Source: Paenibacillus sp. Soil522 (GTDB lineage Bacteria; Bacillota; Bacilli; Paenibacillales; Paenibacillaceae). Taken from it: DNA of 40,880 nucleotides. The position numbers and the translations under genes are program-made. Numbering within the stretch: the stretch's first letter is position 1; the number at the start of each line of letters is the position of its first letter. Of this stretch, positions 1 to 8,079 are shown piece by piece. The notes beneath the pieces were generated by a model. It ran no database searches and had not been told where the DNA came from. It saw nothing but the letters and a program-made list of their open reading frames with translations. Where the stretch lies: assembly GCF_001428245.1 (NCBI RefSeq), contig NZ_LMRV01000077.1, positions 11,670-52,549 of the forward strand. The letters are read 5' to 3'.

Positions 1-2
1 TA

Positions 3-116
3 TTGCTGGCTATGTATATCAAAGCAGATGCTGAAACGCGCAGAGCCTATAACATACGAATCGGATTAGTTGCAGCCGGTGGCGTTATTACCATAGTGTG
101 GAGGTATATGAATTAG
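3..116 (+). CDS. C-terminal end of a membrane protein (partial)
   Basis: The reading frame is open from the left edge and stops at TAG 114-116, giving 37 residues. It contains a hydrophobic stretch (IGLVAAGGVITIVW) and a short basic tail ending in RYMN, which looks like a final transmembrane segment. The next genes on the same strand encode an SLH lipoprotein and a TadG-like protein, so this may be the last residues of a gene in the same cell-surface or pilus-assembly operon. There is too little sequence to assign a family. Confidence 0.35.
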   Translation: MLAMYIKADAETRRAYNIRIGLVAAGGVITIVWRYMN

Positions 117-146
117 CGACAGCCGAGAAAAGGATGTGTATCATCG

Positions 147-950
147 TTGCATAAAAGAATGGCTTTATTATTTTTATCTCTGAGCCTCGCTTCCGTTATG
201 CTTGCAGGCTGCTTCGGGGGGGCTGAGTCCACGGAAGGCGGATTGCCCTCCAACGACGTTGTCGCCGAAGCGCAATCGCCGGTTCCTGCGACGGAAAACG
301 CTCCATCCGGTCAAGAGGAGCAAAGCACGGAGATACCGGAGGAATCTGTACAGCCGGAGCCTGTTCAGGTTAATGATATCGCAGGGCATGCTTCTGAGAC
401 GTACATTACGCAGCTGCTGCAAAGCGGGAGCATTAAACCGGATACGGACGGCAATTTTCGGCCAAACGAGGCAATTACAAGATCGGAATTCATTCATTGG
501 ATGTACGGATATGACAACAAAGGAATTAAGCCTTATAAGCCTTCGGCGCCGAGCTTCATCGATGTGCCAAAGGAGCATGCCGACTTTGAGCTTATAGAAG
601 GGTTACACCAAGCCGGAGTCATTACCGGATTCCCGGATGAATCCATGAAGCTGGATAAGGAGCTTACGCGCGAAGAGCTGTGCTTGCTATGGGCTTGGTA
701 TCAAAGCGCGGATAGTGTAATCGATCCGATTATCCCGCTCGCATCCGCGGAGCTTAGCTTGAAGCCTTATGGAGACGGGGATAAAGTAGGCCAAATATTC
801 ATCCGGGCTGTCGATCAATATTTGACCAATGAAGATGTTTCGTACACGGCCGTGTTCGGCAAAACGCCGAAGCTGAATCCGCAAGGATCGGTTACAAGAG
901 CGGAAGCTGCACAATGGATCGTATCGTACAGCGACAAGAACGAACAGTAA
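147..950 (+). CDS. SLH-domain lipoprotein
   Basis: This 267-residue protein starts with a short basic segment, a hydrophobic core and a lipobox (VMLAGC, Cys22), so it should be exported and lipid-anchored. A Glu/Pro/Ser-rich linker (about residues 25-75) leads into three divergent S-layer homology repeats (about 76-125, 138-187 and 203-263) with ITRSE/LTREE/VTRAE-type motifs. Such domains usually bind pyruvylated secondary cell wall polymers; having both a lipid anchor and SLH repeats suggests bridging between membrane and wall. The start is TTG 147 behind AAAGGATG; ATG 159 is an alternative, and both keep the signal. The TadG-like gene begins 8 bp downstream, so the two are probably cotranscribed. 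Confidence 0.75.
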   Translation: MHKRMALLFLSLSLASVMLAGCFGGAESTEGGLPSNDVVAEAQSPVPATENAPSGQEEQSTEIPEESVQPEPVQVNDIAGHASETYITQLLQSGSIKPDTDGNFRPNEAITRSEFIHWMYGYDNKGIKPYKPSAPSFIDVPKEHADFELIEGLHQAGVITGFPDESMKLDKELTREELCLLWAWYQSADSVIDPIIPLASAELSLKPYGDGDKVGQIFIRAVDQYLTNEDVSYTAVFGKTPKLNPQGSVTRAEAAQWIVSYSDKNEQ

Positions 951-958
951 GAAGGGTG

Positions 959-1759
959 ATGCTTAAAGTGGAGGGAGATTCCTGTCGGAGCGGTATCGTT
1001 GCAACCGTGAAGAATGAGCGCGGAAGCATGTCGCTGCTAGCGATAGGCACCTTGGCGCTTGTGATCATCGTCAGCGTTTATTTGTTTTATTTTTTTACTG
1101 TTTTTATTGAGAAGCGCCAAGCCCAAAATATCGCCGATGCAGCATCGTTGACTGCTGTTCAGACGATACGGGAGGAATATGAGGAAGCAATGCAGGACAA
1201 GGCGGAGAATGAAATTCAAACCTTTCTTCTGGAATACAGCGAGCTGCTTAAGCCAGCAGTGCCTGACACAGAGGAAGAATCCCCATTGCCTGAGAATGGA
1301 AGCGAAGCTGAAGGCGGCCCGTCTGGCTCAGTTATCCCGCCGGAACCGGCGCTTAAGCTTGAAGACTTGATCGGCAGTTCAGAGCTGCGCCGATTGATAG
1401 AGGATGAAACCTTTGATAAGGAAGAGCATTGGCTGCTTGTTGCCAAGGAGAGCTACTTCGCGGATCAATTCACAGCGCGAAAGAATGGCGAGCTTCTATA
1501 TGATGTTATTAGGCGTGAGGCTGGAAAGGTTGAAGCGGTTGCCAGAGAAGCTATTGAGGCAAACAACGGCAAAGCTGGCGGCAGCTTGACCTTTCCCCTA
1601 GAGGGCGAGCCAAAATTCCTTCTAAAAGCAACGCGTACGATGAAGCTGGACAGCATCGGCTTCGAAAAAGATATTATAACCGGCGCCGCCGCAGGCATTT
1701 CTTCTAAGGAAGTTCCCATTGACGTAAGCGGCAAGCCCCCTTTTACAATCTATTGGTAA
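959..1759 (+). CDS. TadE/TadG-like pilus assembly protein
   Basis: About 266 residues. Near the N-terminus a NERGSM sequence precedes one strong transmembrane segment (about residues 25-45) and then a charged helix with the signature QAQNIADAASL. This layout is typical of the Tad_N / TadG-like family found with Flp-type pilus and type II secretion-like systems. The rest is Glu-rich and predicted extracytoplasmic. The frame also stays open upstream to 914 inside the previous gene, but ATG 959 follows GAAGG and avoids a long overlap. The strong terminator directly after the stop marks the operon end. The role in pilus or minor pilin assembly is by family resemblance only. Confidence 0.6.
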   Translation: MLKVEGDSCRSGIVATVKNERGSMSLLAIGTLALVIIVSVYLFYFFTVFIEKRQAQNIADAASLTAVQTIREEYEEAMQDKAENEIQTFLLEYSELLKPAVPDTEEESPLPENGSEAEGGPSGSVIPPEPALKLEDLIGSSELRRLIEDETFDKEEHWLLVAKESYFADQFTARKNGELLYDVIRREAGKVEAVAREAIEANNGKAGGSLTFPLEGEPKFLLKATRTMKLDSIGFEKDIITGAAAGISSKEVPIDVSGKPPFTIYW

Positions 1760-1762
1760 CAA

Positions 1763-1811
1763 AAAAGCTGCTGCTGGAAAAGTCCGGGACTTTTCCAACA
1801 GCAGCTTTTAT
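1763..1811 (+). terminator. Rho-independent terminator of the SLH/TadG unit
   Basis: An almost perfect inverted repeat with about 20-bp arms (AAAGCTGCTG...CAGCAGCTTT outside, GGAAAAGTC/GACTTTTCC inside) is followed by TTATT, just after the stop codon at 1759. Confidence 0.9.
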
Positions 1812-1877
1812 TGTAAACGAAAATGCGGAATCGTTGCACGCACGAGTGTGACTCACCTTGCCAGTCAATAGATTTTG

Positions 1878-2049
1878 TCGAACTAATTCGAGCTGTTACG
1901 TGAAAAGAGCCCATTTAAGTCGATTGCGCATAACTAAAGGGCTCTTTTTTTTACTCTTTGCGTTAAAGCAGCTCTTTAAATGTATGAAATCGAACTAATG
2001 GGCACTGAAATCCGAAACGCTCATTATTAAGCTGCAAAAATCGAACTAA
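1878..2049. repeat. Dispersed TCGAACTAA repeat motifs
   Basis: The 9-mer TCGAACTAA occurs three times, at 1878-1886, 1990-1998 and 2041-2049. The last two are 51 bp apart, and the last overlaps the stop codon of the minus-strand esterase gene. On the minus strand the motif reads TTAGTTCGA followed by a T-rich stretch. The surrounding bases are only loosely conserved. Confidence 0.5.
1905..1952 (+). terminator. Terminator hairpin, possibly bidirectional
   Basis: AAGAGCCC (1905-1912) pairs with GGGCTCTT (1939-1946) and is followed by eight T residues on the plus strand. The complementary strand ends in a shorter TTTTC run, so it may also stop transcription from the convergent esterase gene. 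Confidence 0.7.
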
Positions 2050-3020
2050 ATGGCTGGGATTTGCAAGTAATCCATAAATAATTGCAGGCGGGGTGCAATA
2101 GAGCCTGGCACAAGCTCATGTCCGAAATAGCGATATACCGCGATGTCTTTGTCGCAGGTTATATGATTGTATACGGCAAAGACGGTGGACGGCGGCGTAA
2201 TATCGTCGACAAGCCCGATCGTCAGCCATGAGTAGCAGCTAATACGCGGGGCGAGGTTCATAATATCGAAATAGCTTAATGTTTCTTTCGCGTTTGTTTC
2301 GATTGCCGGGCTGCCTGAATGGCGGCGGAAGTAGTCGTTAAGCTCGCTGTACGGTCCGCGCGGCGTCGTATCGATCGCTCGTTCAAAGTTCGATAAGTAC
2401 GGGTGATCAGCAACCGCTAGCTTAGGCACACCCGATAACGCAGCGGCTGCGAGAGTGATCGCGCCGCCTTGGCTGCCGCCCGTTACGGCGATGCGATCGG
2501 CATTAACCTCCGGCATAGCTGCCAAAATGTCGATGGCGCGTACCGCATCCATATAAACGGCACGGTAATAATATTCATCCTTGTTTTGAATGCCCTTGGC
2601 CATCCAGCCGGCAACATGACCGTTCGACGAAACCACATTGTCCTGGCTCTCGCCATGCTGGCCCCGGCAGAACATTTTCAGAACGGCATAGCCCTTCAAA
2701 GCCTGATTCACCGTATCGTGAATATCTCCGTCAACACACCAATTATAGCCATGGAAAGCGACGATGCCTGGAAGCGGATCCGCTTGCTCGGGCAAGGCGA
2801 GTATAGCTTCGATCCTCGCATCGTTAAAGCCTTGGTAGAATACGCTGTAAACCTTCAAGCCCTTCACCGGATAGCTCAGCTCAGTCCGCTCATATGTAAG
2901 AGGCACCTTGGCCAATTCGGCTATCGTTGCGTTCCAGAAAGCATCAAAATCATCTCGCCGTGTTAGAGCAGGCTTATACTCTCGCAACTGATCGAGGGGC
3001 AAATCATACGGTTGTGCCAT
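2046..3020 (-). CDS. CE7-family acetyl esterase (acetyl xylan esterase / cephalosporin-C deacetylase)
   Basis: An alpha/beta-hydrolase of 324 residues that removes acetyl groups from xylooligosaccharides or small acetylated substrates. CE7 signatures are visible: an RGQ motif (FCRGQHGES, about residue 119), the nucleophile elbow TGGSQGG with Ser183, the LVDDITPP acid-residue region (Asp272/273) and the catalytic His301 in GHELVPG. There is no signal peptide, so it is probably cytosolic, as usual for CE7 enzymes acting on imported oligosaccharides. An in-frame ATG lies 12 bp upstream (3032), but AAGGATGG sits about 8 bases from the ATG at 3020, so the shorter form is chosen. It is divergent from the glycan locus and may or may not belong to it. 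Confidence 0.85.
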   Translation of the reverse strand: MAQPYDLPLDQLREYKPALTRRDDFDAFWNATIAELAKVPLTYERTELSYPVKGLKVYSVFYQGFNDARIEAILALPEQADPLPGIVAFHGYNWCVDGDIHDTVNQALKGYAVLKMFCRGQHGESQDNVVSSNGHVAGWMAKGIQNKDEYYYRAVYMDAVRAIDILAAMPEVNADRIAVTGGSQGGAITLAAAALSGVPKLAVADHPYLSNFERAIDTTPRGPYSELNDYFRRHSGSPAIETNAKETLSYFDIMNLAPRISCYSWLTIGLVDDITPPSTVFAVYNHITCDKDIAVYRYFGHELVPGSIAPRLQLFMDYLQIPAI

Positions 3021-3251
3021 TTCATTAACCATCCTTTTTATTTGAATTGAACGACTAGAATTGAAGCTAGGATGATGATATCAATTGTGAACTGAAAGCG
3101 CAACCACCACAGCTGCTGGACATTTCTGAAAGTGCTGCTGTACAGCTGCAGATAAACGAAGAGTAATTGAGGGCCTCGTATGTTATTCCGATCCGCATAA
3201 GCAGCTATATTGTATTTTCACAGGAGAGAAGACCGTTTTCAGTGAAATGAG

Positions 3252-3284
3252 GTCTCTATGTTGTACCCCATACAATATAGAGAC
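3252..3284. repeat. Isolated perfect hairpin
   Basis: GTCTCTAT (3252-3259) and TTGTA (3261-3265) pair with TACAA (3271-3275) and ATAGAGAC (3277-3284) around a CCCCA loop; only one G.T position breaks the 14-bp stem. No T-run follows. It lies in a gene-free stretch about 230 bp upstream of the minus-strand esterase. Confidence 0.55.
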
Positions 3285-3324
3285 ACGTATGTCAGGGCTG
3301 CAACCGAAAATAGCAGCTTTTTAT

Positions 3325-3393
3325 TGCAAATGTGCAGGATAGAGCAGAAGTTGGGGATAATAAAGGCAAAGTTCCTGCAAATGTGCAGGATAG
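3325..3393. repeat. Two copies of an 18-bp motif, 51 bp apart
   Basis: TGCAAATGTGCAGGATAG occurs at 3325-3342 and again identically at 3376-3393. Each copy includes the small palindrome TGCA-AATG-TGCA. Following bases are partly conserved (AGAAGTTGGGG and AGAAAGTTAGGG). No coding function is seen. Confidence 0.65.
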
Positions 3394-3459
3394 TAGAGAA
3401 AGTTAGGGCAGCTCCTCCAAAGCAGGGGTCGCATTTATTGGTCATTGTAACTAAATAGC

Positions 3460-3507
3460 ATGAGAAAATCCCGCCGCTTTAGGCGGATCAAGCCCGCCAA
3501 CAAGCCC
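3460..3507 (+). other. Possible remnant of an IS200/IS605-type right end
   Basis: AATCCCGCCGCTTTAGGCGG forms a CCGCC/GGCGG hairpin with a GCTTTA loop and is followed by ATCAAGCCC. This resembles the hairpin-plus-CAAG ends found after tnpB genes in IS605-group elements. No transposase fragment is recognisable next to it, so the assignment is tentative. Confidence 0.2.
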
Positions 3508-3611
3508 GTTAATGGGAGTTGTGCCTTTACTCGAATAAACGTATATTTTATCTCTCGCCCAATACTAGCATCGAATAGTTTAAAACTAATTTTTCAAACA
3601 ATAATGCAGGA

Positions 3612-3659
3612 AGAGACGTCTTGTACAGTCTGCAAAGATCGGCAAGACGTCTCTTTTTT
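3612..3659 (+). terminator. Strong orphan terminator
   Basis: AGAGACGTCTTG (3612-3623) pairs perfectly with CAAGACGTCTCT (3643-3654), followed by TTTTTT. No intact plus-strand gene lies upstream within 600 bp, so it either ended a lost gene or ends a short untranslated transcript. Confidence 0.8.
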
Positions 3660-3764
3660 GCGTTCGTCTATCCGAATAATGAAGTCCAATTCGTAAAACT
3701 CCGCTTTTTTCACCTATTTCATTGCCTTTAGAAAATAGAGAAGTAGCGCAGCCGCCGTTATAGG

Positions 3765-3861
3765 CTTATGAATAGGGAAGCAGCTGGAAAAAGGAGAAAA
3801 GGTTGAATATTTCCCGTTGAGCGCAGAGCAAATAACGATTAAGGTCAAAGCAATCCAATAG
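3765..3861 (+). pseudogene. C-terminal remnant of an unidentified protein
   Basis: Between an in-frame TGA and TAG 3859-3861 one frame reads about 28 residues containing EKGEKVEYFPLSAEQ and ending in KVKAIQ. The composition is protein-like rather than random, but no start or upstream portion exists. It lies directly before the sialidase remnant on the same strand. I do not recognise the family. Confidence 0.25.
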
Positions 3862-3871
3862 CTGCATGGCG

Positions 3872-4022
3872 TTGGAATTGAGTGCAGGCGGCAGCAAGCG
3901 CTCATGCTGGAAGAGGGAGAAGGCGAATTTTCTTATCCGTCTATTATCGAAGCTGACGGCAAGTTATATGTCACGTATACGGGAATCGGAAGAAGATTGC
4001 CTTTTGGGAGCTGACATTGTAA
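3872..4022 (+). pseudogene. 3' remnant of a sialidase-like (BNR-repeat) gene
   Basis: One frame reads RQQALMLEEGEGEFSYP and continues SIIEADGKLYVTYT; after a frame change it resumes as NRKKIAFWELTL and a stop at 4020-4022. The E-G-E-F-S-Y-P block followed by V-T-Y-T and N-R-K-K is how many bacterial sialidase / BNR-repeat proteins end. Everything upstream is missing and the frame is broken, so this is a decayed gene. It immediately precedes a fucosidase, so the locus may once have included a sialidase for terminal sialic acids. Confidence 0.55.
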
Positions 4023-4077
4023 TGGGGACATTTTGTATTAGCGGAAGCGACTTTACGTATGACGGGAGCGGAATGCG

Positions 4078-5313
4078 TTGACGGAGCAACTTTTAGCGAG
4101 GCCAAGTAAGCAGCAATTGGCTTGGCAGGATTTGGAGCTGGGCATGTTTTGCCACTTCGGCTTGAACACGTTTTGCGACCGCGAATGGGGAGAAGGGAGT
4201 GATTCCCCGGGAGTGTTTAATCCGGCGGCGCTTGACGCCAGGCAGTGGGTAACGACGGCCAAGCTCGCAGGCTTCAACTACTTCATGCTGACAGCCAAAC
4301 ATCATGACGGCTTTTGTTTGTGGCCGACGAAGACAACCGATTATTCGGTCAAGTCGAGCCCTTGGCGAAACGGGCAAGGAGATGTCGTGCGGGAATGCGC
4401 CGATGCTTGCCGTGAGGAAGGGCTGCGCTTTGGCATCTATATTTCCCCTTGGGATAGGCATGATCCGTGTTATCCGGATGAGGCGGCGTATAACGAAGTC
4501 TATTGCGCGCAGTTAACGGAGCTTCTAACCGGATACGGGCCGCTTGTGGAAGTCTGGTTCGATGGCGCAGGCTCTGAAGGAAGGCAGTATGATTGGCCGC
4601 GTATTATGGGTCTCGTGAAGCAGTATCAGCCGGATGCCATGGTGTTTAATATGGGGGCGCCGACGGTGCGCTGGGTAGGCAATGAGGACGGCGAAGCTCC
4701 TTATCCGTGTTGGAATGCGGCGGAAGCGGCGAGAGTGAGCATGTTCACGAACGACATGACGGCATGGCTGCCGGAAACGCCGGAGTGGGTGCCTGCCGAA
4801 TGCCCGGTCCCGATACGCGGCAATCATTGGTTCTGGCACCCGAACGATGAGACGCCGCTGCGTTCCCTGGAGGAGCTGATCGGCCTGTACGAGCGCTCTG
4901 TCGGTCACGGGGCGACGCTGCTGCTGAATGTTGCGCCGGATAACAAGGGCCTGTTCCTGGAAGAAGAGGTTCAGCGCGTGATCGAGCTGGGAGACGAAAT
5001 ACAAAGAAGATATGCGAGCCCTCTCGCGAAGAGCAGCGGCGGACGTTCGGTATCGATTCATTTGAAGCGGGAAGAAGACATTCATCGAATGGTCATCATG
5101 GAGCAGATCGAGCACGGTGAAAGAGTGCGGAGCTACGTTGTGGAAGCGGAACGCGAAGGAGATTGGATCGAGATCGCAAGAGGCAGCGCAATCGGTCATA
5201 AGAAGATTGATTCACTGACGGTGCCGATTCGGGCCTCGAATATTCGCTTAACCATATTGGAAAGCGTCGGCGAGCCGCATATTCGTTCTTTTTCCGTTTA
5301 TAACAGTCTATAA
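4078..5313 (+). CDS. Alpha-L-fucosidase, GH29
   Basis: A 411-residue cytosolic enzyme that removes alpha-linked L-fucose. The N-terminal GH29 barrel shows GMFCHFGLNTF (about 22-32), the conserved AKHHDGFCLWP (73-83) and the nucleophile region EVWFDGAG with Asp162. The last 85 residues form a separate, beta-rich segment that resembles the accessory sandwich common in the GH29-B group. No signal peptide is present. The start is TTG 4078, preceded by GGGAG at about 9 bases. The GH125 mannosidase begins 32 bp after the stop and is probably cotranscribed. Fucosidase next to alpha-mannosidase genes suggests action on fucosylated, mannose-containing glycans. Confidence 0.88.
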   Translation: MTEQLLARPSKQQLAWQDLELGMFCHFGLNTFCDREWGEGSDSPGVFNPAALDARQWVTTAKLAGFNYFMLTAKHHDGFCLWPTKTTDYSVKSSPWRNGQGDVVRECADACREEGLRFGIYISPWDRHDPCYPDEAAYNEVYCAQLTELLTGYGPLVEVWFDGAGSEGRQYDWPRIMGLVKQYQPDAMVFNMGAPTVRWVGNEDGEAPYPCWNAAEAARVSMFTNDMTAWLPETPEWVPAECPVPIRGNHWFWHPNDETPLRSLEELIGLYERSVGHGATLLLNVAPDNKGLFLEEEVQRVIELGDEIQRRYASPLAKSSGGRSVSIHLKREEDIHRMVIMEQIEHGERVRSYVVEAEREGDWIEIARGSAIGHKKIDSLTVPIRASNIRLTILESVGEPHIRSFSVYNSL

Positions 5314-5345
5314 AACGACTAAATTGATGCAGAGAGGTGACTGAT

Positions 5346-6638
5346 ATGCAATTATCAAAAGCTGTTCAACAATGTATCGAGCAAGCGGCAAACGAGCTGG
5401 CTGATAACCCGAAGCTGCTGCGTATGTTCAAGCAATGCTTCCCGAATACGCTGGAGACGACGACCCGCTTGATGGAAGACGGCTCAACTTTTGTTTTTAC
5501 CGGCGACATTCCGGCAATGTGGCTGCGCGATTCCAGCGCTCAAGTAAGGCATTACCTGCCGCTTGCCGCGCAGGATCAAGAGCTGCAGCGCGTGATCGAA
5601 GGATTGGTCAAACGCCAGCTTAAGTATATTCAAATTGATCCGTACGCGAATGCTTTTAATGAAGAAGACAATGACAACCGTTACGAGGATGATTTAACGG
5701 AGTTGAATCCGTGGGTTTGGGAGCGGAAGTACGAAGTCGATTCGCTTTGCTATCCGATTCAGCTTAGCTACTTATATTGGAAGCAGACGGGAATTACTGC
5801 TTTATTCGACGATATGTTTTTGGAGACAATGAAGACGATTATCCGCCTATGGCGTACGGAGCAGAGACATTTTGAACAATCGCCTTACCGCTTCGCAAGG
5901 ACGACAGGCCCGAAAACCGATACGCTGCGCAACAATAGAATGGGCATGCCGGTCAATTACACGGGAATGACATGGTCCGGCTTTCGGCCAAGTGACGACG
6001 CATGTACGTTCGGCTATTTAATTCCGGGAAACATGTTCGCTTGCGTCGTGCTCGGTTATATGGAAGAAATTGCGGACCGGATTTATGGAGATGAGCAGGT
6101 AAAGAACGAGGCGGGAATTTTAAAAGAAGAGATCGATTACGGCATCCGTACGTACGGTATTTACCGGCATCCGGAATTCGGAGAAATGTTTGCTTATGAA
6201 ACCGACGGCTTCGGCAATTACAACCTGATGGATGATGCGAACGTGCCGAGCCTGCTTTCGATCCCTTATCTCGGTTACGCAGACAAGGATGATCCTATTT
6301 ATATCAATACGAGAAAATTTATTTTGAGCAAGCACAATCCTTATTATTATGAGGGCAGTCATGCTAAGGGGATCGGCAGTCCGCATACTCCGAAACATTA
6401 TATTTGGCACATAAGCCTATCAATGCAGGCTTTAACGTCTTCAGATAACGAGGAAATCGCTGAAATTGTTCGGACTTTAACGAGCACTGATGCAGATACC
6501 GGATACATGCACGAGGGTTTTCATGTTAATGATCCGAACGAGTATACGAGGCCTTGGTTTGCTTGGGCGAACAGCCTTTTCGCGGAGCTGGTCTATAAGC
6601 TGATACGGGAGCAGCGTATTAAGGAGCGAGTTTACTAG
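5346..6638 (+). CDS. Exo-alpha-1,6-mannosidase, GH125
   Basis: A 430-residue protein of the GH125 family (formerly DUF1237), metal-independent inverting enzymes that remove alpha-1,6-linked mannose from the ends of mannans or N-glycans. Family hallmarks are visible: FTGDIPAMWLRDSSAQV near residues 51-67, YANAFNEEDN, WSGFRPSDD, and LGYADKDDPIY followed by SKHNPYY and GIGSPHTP. There is no signal peptide, so it should act on imported oligosaccharides. An in-frame GTG at 5337 lies inside the Shine-Dalgarno sequence AGAGAGG (5331-5337); ATG 5346 has correct spacing and is used. Downstream, 90 bp separate it from the IS3 element, which may have cut it from later genes of the locus. Confidence 0.9.
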   Translation: MQLSKAVQQCIEQAANELADNPKLLRMFKQCFPNTLETTTRLMEDGSTFVFTGDIPAMWLRDSSAQVRHYLPLAAQDQELQRVIEGLVKRQLKYIQIDPYANAFNEEDNDNRYEDDLTELNPWVWERKYEVDSLCYPIQLSYLYWKQTGITALFDDMFLETMKTIIRLWRTEQRHFEQSPYRFARTTGPKTDTLRNNRMGMPVNYTGMTWSGFRPSDDACTFGYLIPGNMFACVVLGYMEEIADRIYGDEQVKNEAGILKEEIDYGIRTYGIYRHPEFGEMFAYETDGFGNYNLMDDANVPSLLSIPYLGYADKDDPIYINTRKFILSKHNPYYYEGSHAKGIGSPHTPKHYIWHISLSMQALTSSDNEEIAEIVRTLTSTDADTGYMHEGFHVNDPNEYTRPWFAWANSLFAELVYKLIREQRIKERVY

Positions 6639-6771
6639 CGTTGCGTGAAATATGGCATGAGCGGTTTCATGCAAAACTTGTTAGCGCTACGCCGCTGGGA
6701 GGGAGAGAAGAGAGGAGTAGAGAAAGAAATGGACCTCTGTCAAGAAAGTAGACACAGCTTTAGATGATTTA

Positions 6772-7605
6772 TCAAGCACTTTTCTTCTTTTGAAAAAGCG
6801 CGGCAAAGCGAACCGGCGATAAATAGCCGAGTGCGCCATGGATCCGTTTGCGGTTATAAAAGAATTCAATATACTGGAAGATTTCATCATACGCTTGCTT
6901 CTTCGTCTTAAATGTTGTGCAGTAAACCAGCTCTTTTTTAATAATACTGTGAAAAGACTCAATACAAGCGTTATCATAGCAATTACCTTTACGGCTCATA
7001 CTGGCTTTCATTTTATACGTGGATAGCTTATTTCGGTAATCTCCAGATGCATACTGTGAACCACGGTCAGAGTGGTGGATAAGTCCCTTCTTTGGTTTTT
7101 TGGCGGCGTATGCGTCTTCTAAACCGCCAATAACCAATTCCACGGTCATCCGGTCACCAAGCCTCCAGCCTACAATTTCGCGCGTACAAAGGTCTAGAAT
7201 ACTGGCTAGGTAGAGTCGGCCTTCACGGCAAGGAATGTAGGTAATATCCGCTACCCATACCTTGTTTGGCTCCTTAGTAGCAAACTTCTGGTTCAGAATG
7301 TTGGGGGCGATCGGCTGGTCATGATTGGAATCGGTTGTTGTCACTCTGAATTTACGTGAGACACAGGAACGCAAGCCCAGTTCATTCATGTATTTGCTTA
7401 CCGTACGCTCGCATGTTTCCATGCCTTCTAAGTTCAGCATATGTGTTATTTTGGGGCTACCGTACCGTCCTTTATTATCGTAGAAGTGATACGTGATTCG
7501 CTCGATTACCGCTACTTTATGAAGCTCCTGCTCGCTAGGTGTAGCGTGCTTCCATTTGTAATAACCGCTCCGGGAAACGCCCATGACTTTGCACATCTTC
7601 TCCAC
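6772..7605 (-). CDS. IS3-family transposase OrfB (DDE catalytic domain)
   Basis: The catalytic half of the IS3 transposase. It begins with an HTH_21-type segment (MGVSRSGYYKW) and then shows the retroviral-integrase-like triad: Asp in VWVADITYIP, Asp in IHHSDRGSQYAS and Glu in NACIESFHSIIKKE, ending with FYNRKRIHGALGYLSP. The frame is open upstream of the listed start, through the slippery site at 7677-7683, and the conceptual junction GTAHLQQSKELRFQFIED continues smoothly into it. It is therefore most likely made as an OrfAB fusion by -1 frameshifting rather than from its own start. Confidence 0.9.
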   Translation of the reverse strand: MEKMCKVMGVSRSGYYKWKHATPSEQELHKVAVIERITYHFYDNKGRYGSPKITHMLNLEGMETCERTVSKYMNELGLRSCVSRKFRVTTTDSNHDQPIAPNILNQKFATKEPNKVWVADITYIPCREGRLYLASILDLCTREIVGWRLGDRMTVELVIGGLEDAYAAKKPKKGLIHHSDRGSQYASGDYRNKLSTYKMKASMSRKGNCYDNACIESFHSIIKKELVYCTTFKTKKQAYDEIFQYIEFFYNRKRIHGALGYLSPVRFAALFQKKKSA

Positions 7606-7643
7606 TCGAAACTCGGAGCGATGATCTTCGATAAACTGGAACC

Positions 7644-7961
7644 TCAGTTCTTTGCTTTGCTGAAGATGTGCAGTGCCTTTTTTAAAATCGCCATCTCTTC
7701 TTGAAGATCAGCTAGTGCGCGATCTTTCTGCTGATTCTCACGTTCTTTTTCTTTCAGTAGCTGCTCTAATTGACGGACTTTCTCTGGATTGGCTAGAGAT
7801 TCATTCTCGAATTGCCGATACTTGGCTAACCATTGGTGAATGGTACCCGCAGATATATTCAGTTCCGCAGCAATCTCCGGTACAGTCTTAGTCTGCTCCT
7901 GAATGTACTTCACGGTCTGTCTCTTAAACTCTTCATTAAATCGTTGACGTTTTTCTCCCAT
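7644..7961 (-). CDS. IS3-family transposase OrfA (helix-turn-helix)
   Basis: A 105-residue DNA-binding half: an HTH_Tnp_1-type domain (FKRQTVKYIQEQ, then ELNISAGTIHQWLAKY) followed by a leucine-zipper-like coiled coil (EKVRQLEQLLKEKEREN to EEMAILKKAL). Such proteins bind the terminal repeats and, alone, regulate transposition. ATG 7961 is preferred because GAGGTG lies 7 bases upstream; an in-frame ATG at 7976 lacks a site. Its end overlaps the open orfB frame. Confidence 0.9.
   Translation of the reverse strand: MGEKRQRFNEEFKRQTVKYIQEQTKTVPEIAAELNISAGTIHQWLAKYRQFENESLANPEKVRQLEQLLKEKERENQQKDRALADLQEEMAILKKALHIFSKAKN
7677..7683 (-). promoter_or_regulatory. Programmed -1 frameshift heptamer
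   Basis: On the minus strand the sequence is A AAA AAG, phased exactly on the orfA codons (TTA AAA AAG). This is the classic slippery heptamer of IS3-family elements. A -1 slip here joins orfA to the orfB frame without meeting a stop. Confidence 0.85.
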
Positions 7962-8079
7962 GAATGGACACCTCATTTCTCATTAAGTAAATTATCTTGC
8001 TTCGCTTAACGAGTGTCCACTTTTTATTCTAGCTTCAAAATTTTCTCTATTCTTGCTGTAGGTGGTCGTATAGGGGAAA

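Larger units (their letters stand above)
6730..8037 (-). mobile_element. IS3-family insertion sequence, 1308 bp
   Basis: The element contains overlapping orfA and orfB on the minus strand. The proposed ends begin TGGACCTC (6730) and finish GCTTCA (8037); the imperfect terminal inverted repeats share AGTAGACAC / AGTGGACAC near the inner edge. The trinucleotide AAA flanks both sides (6727-6729, 8038-8040), fitting a 3-bp target duplication. If the element and one AAA are removed, the flanks join into a 21-bp palindrome differing at one base from an intact copy at 8080-8100, which independently supports these ends. Both frames and the frameshift signal look intact, so it may be active. Confidence 0.9.

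Noticed and set aside
174..597. Overlapping frames of 131-134 codons on both strands inside the SLH lipoprotein gene
   Set aside because: They are Arg-rich shadows without ribosome sites; the lipoprotein frame has a signal peptide and SLH motifs.
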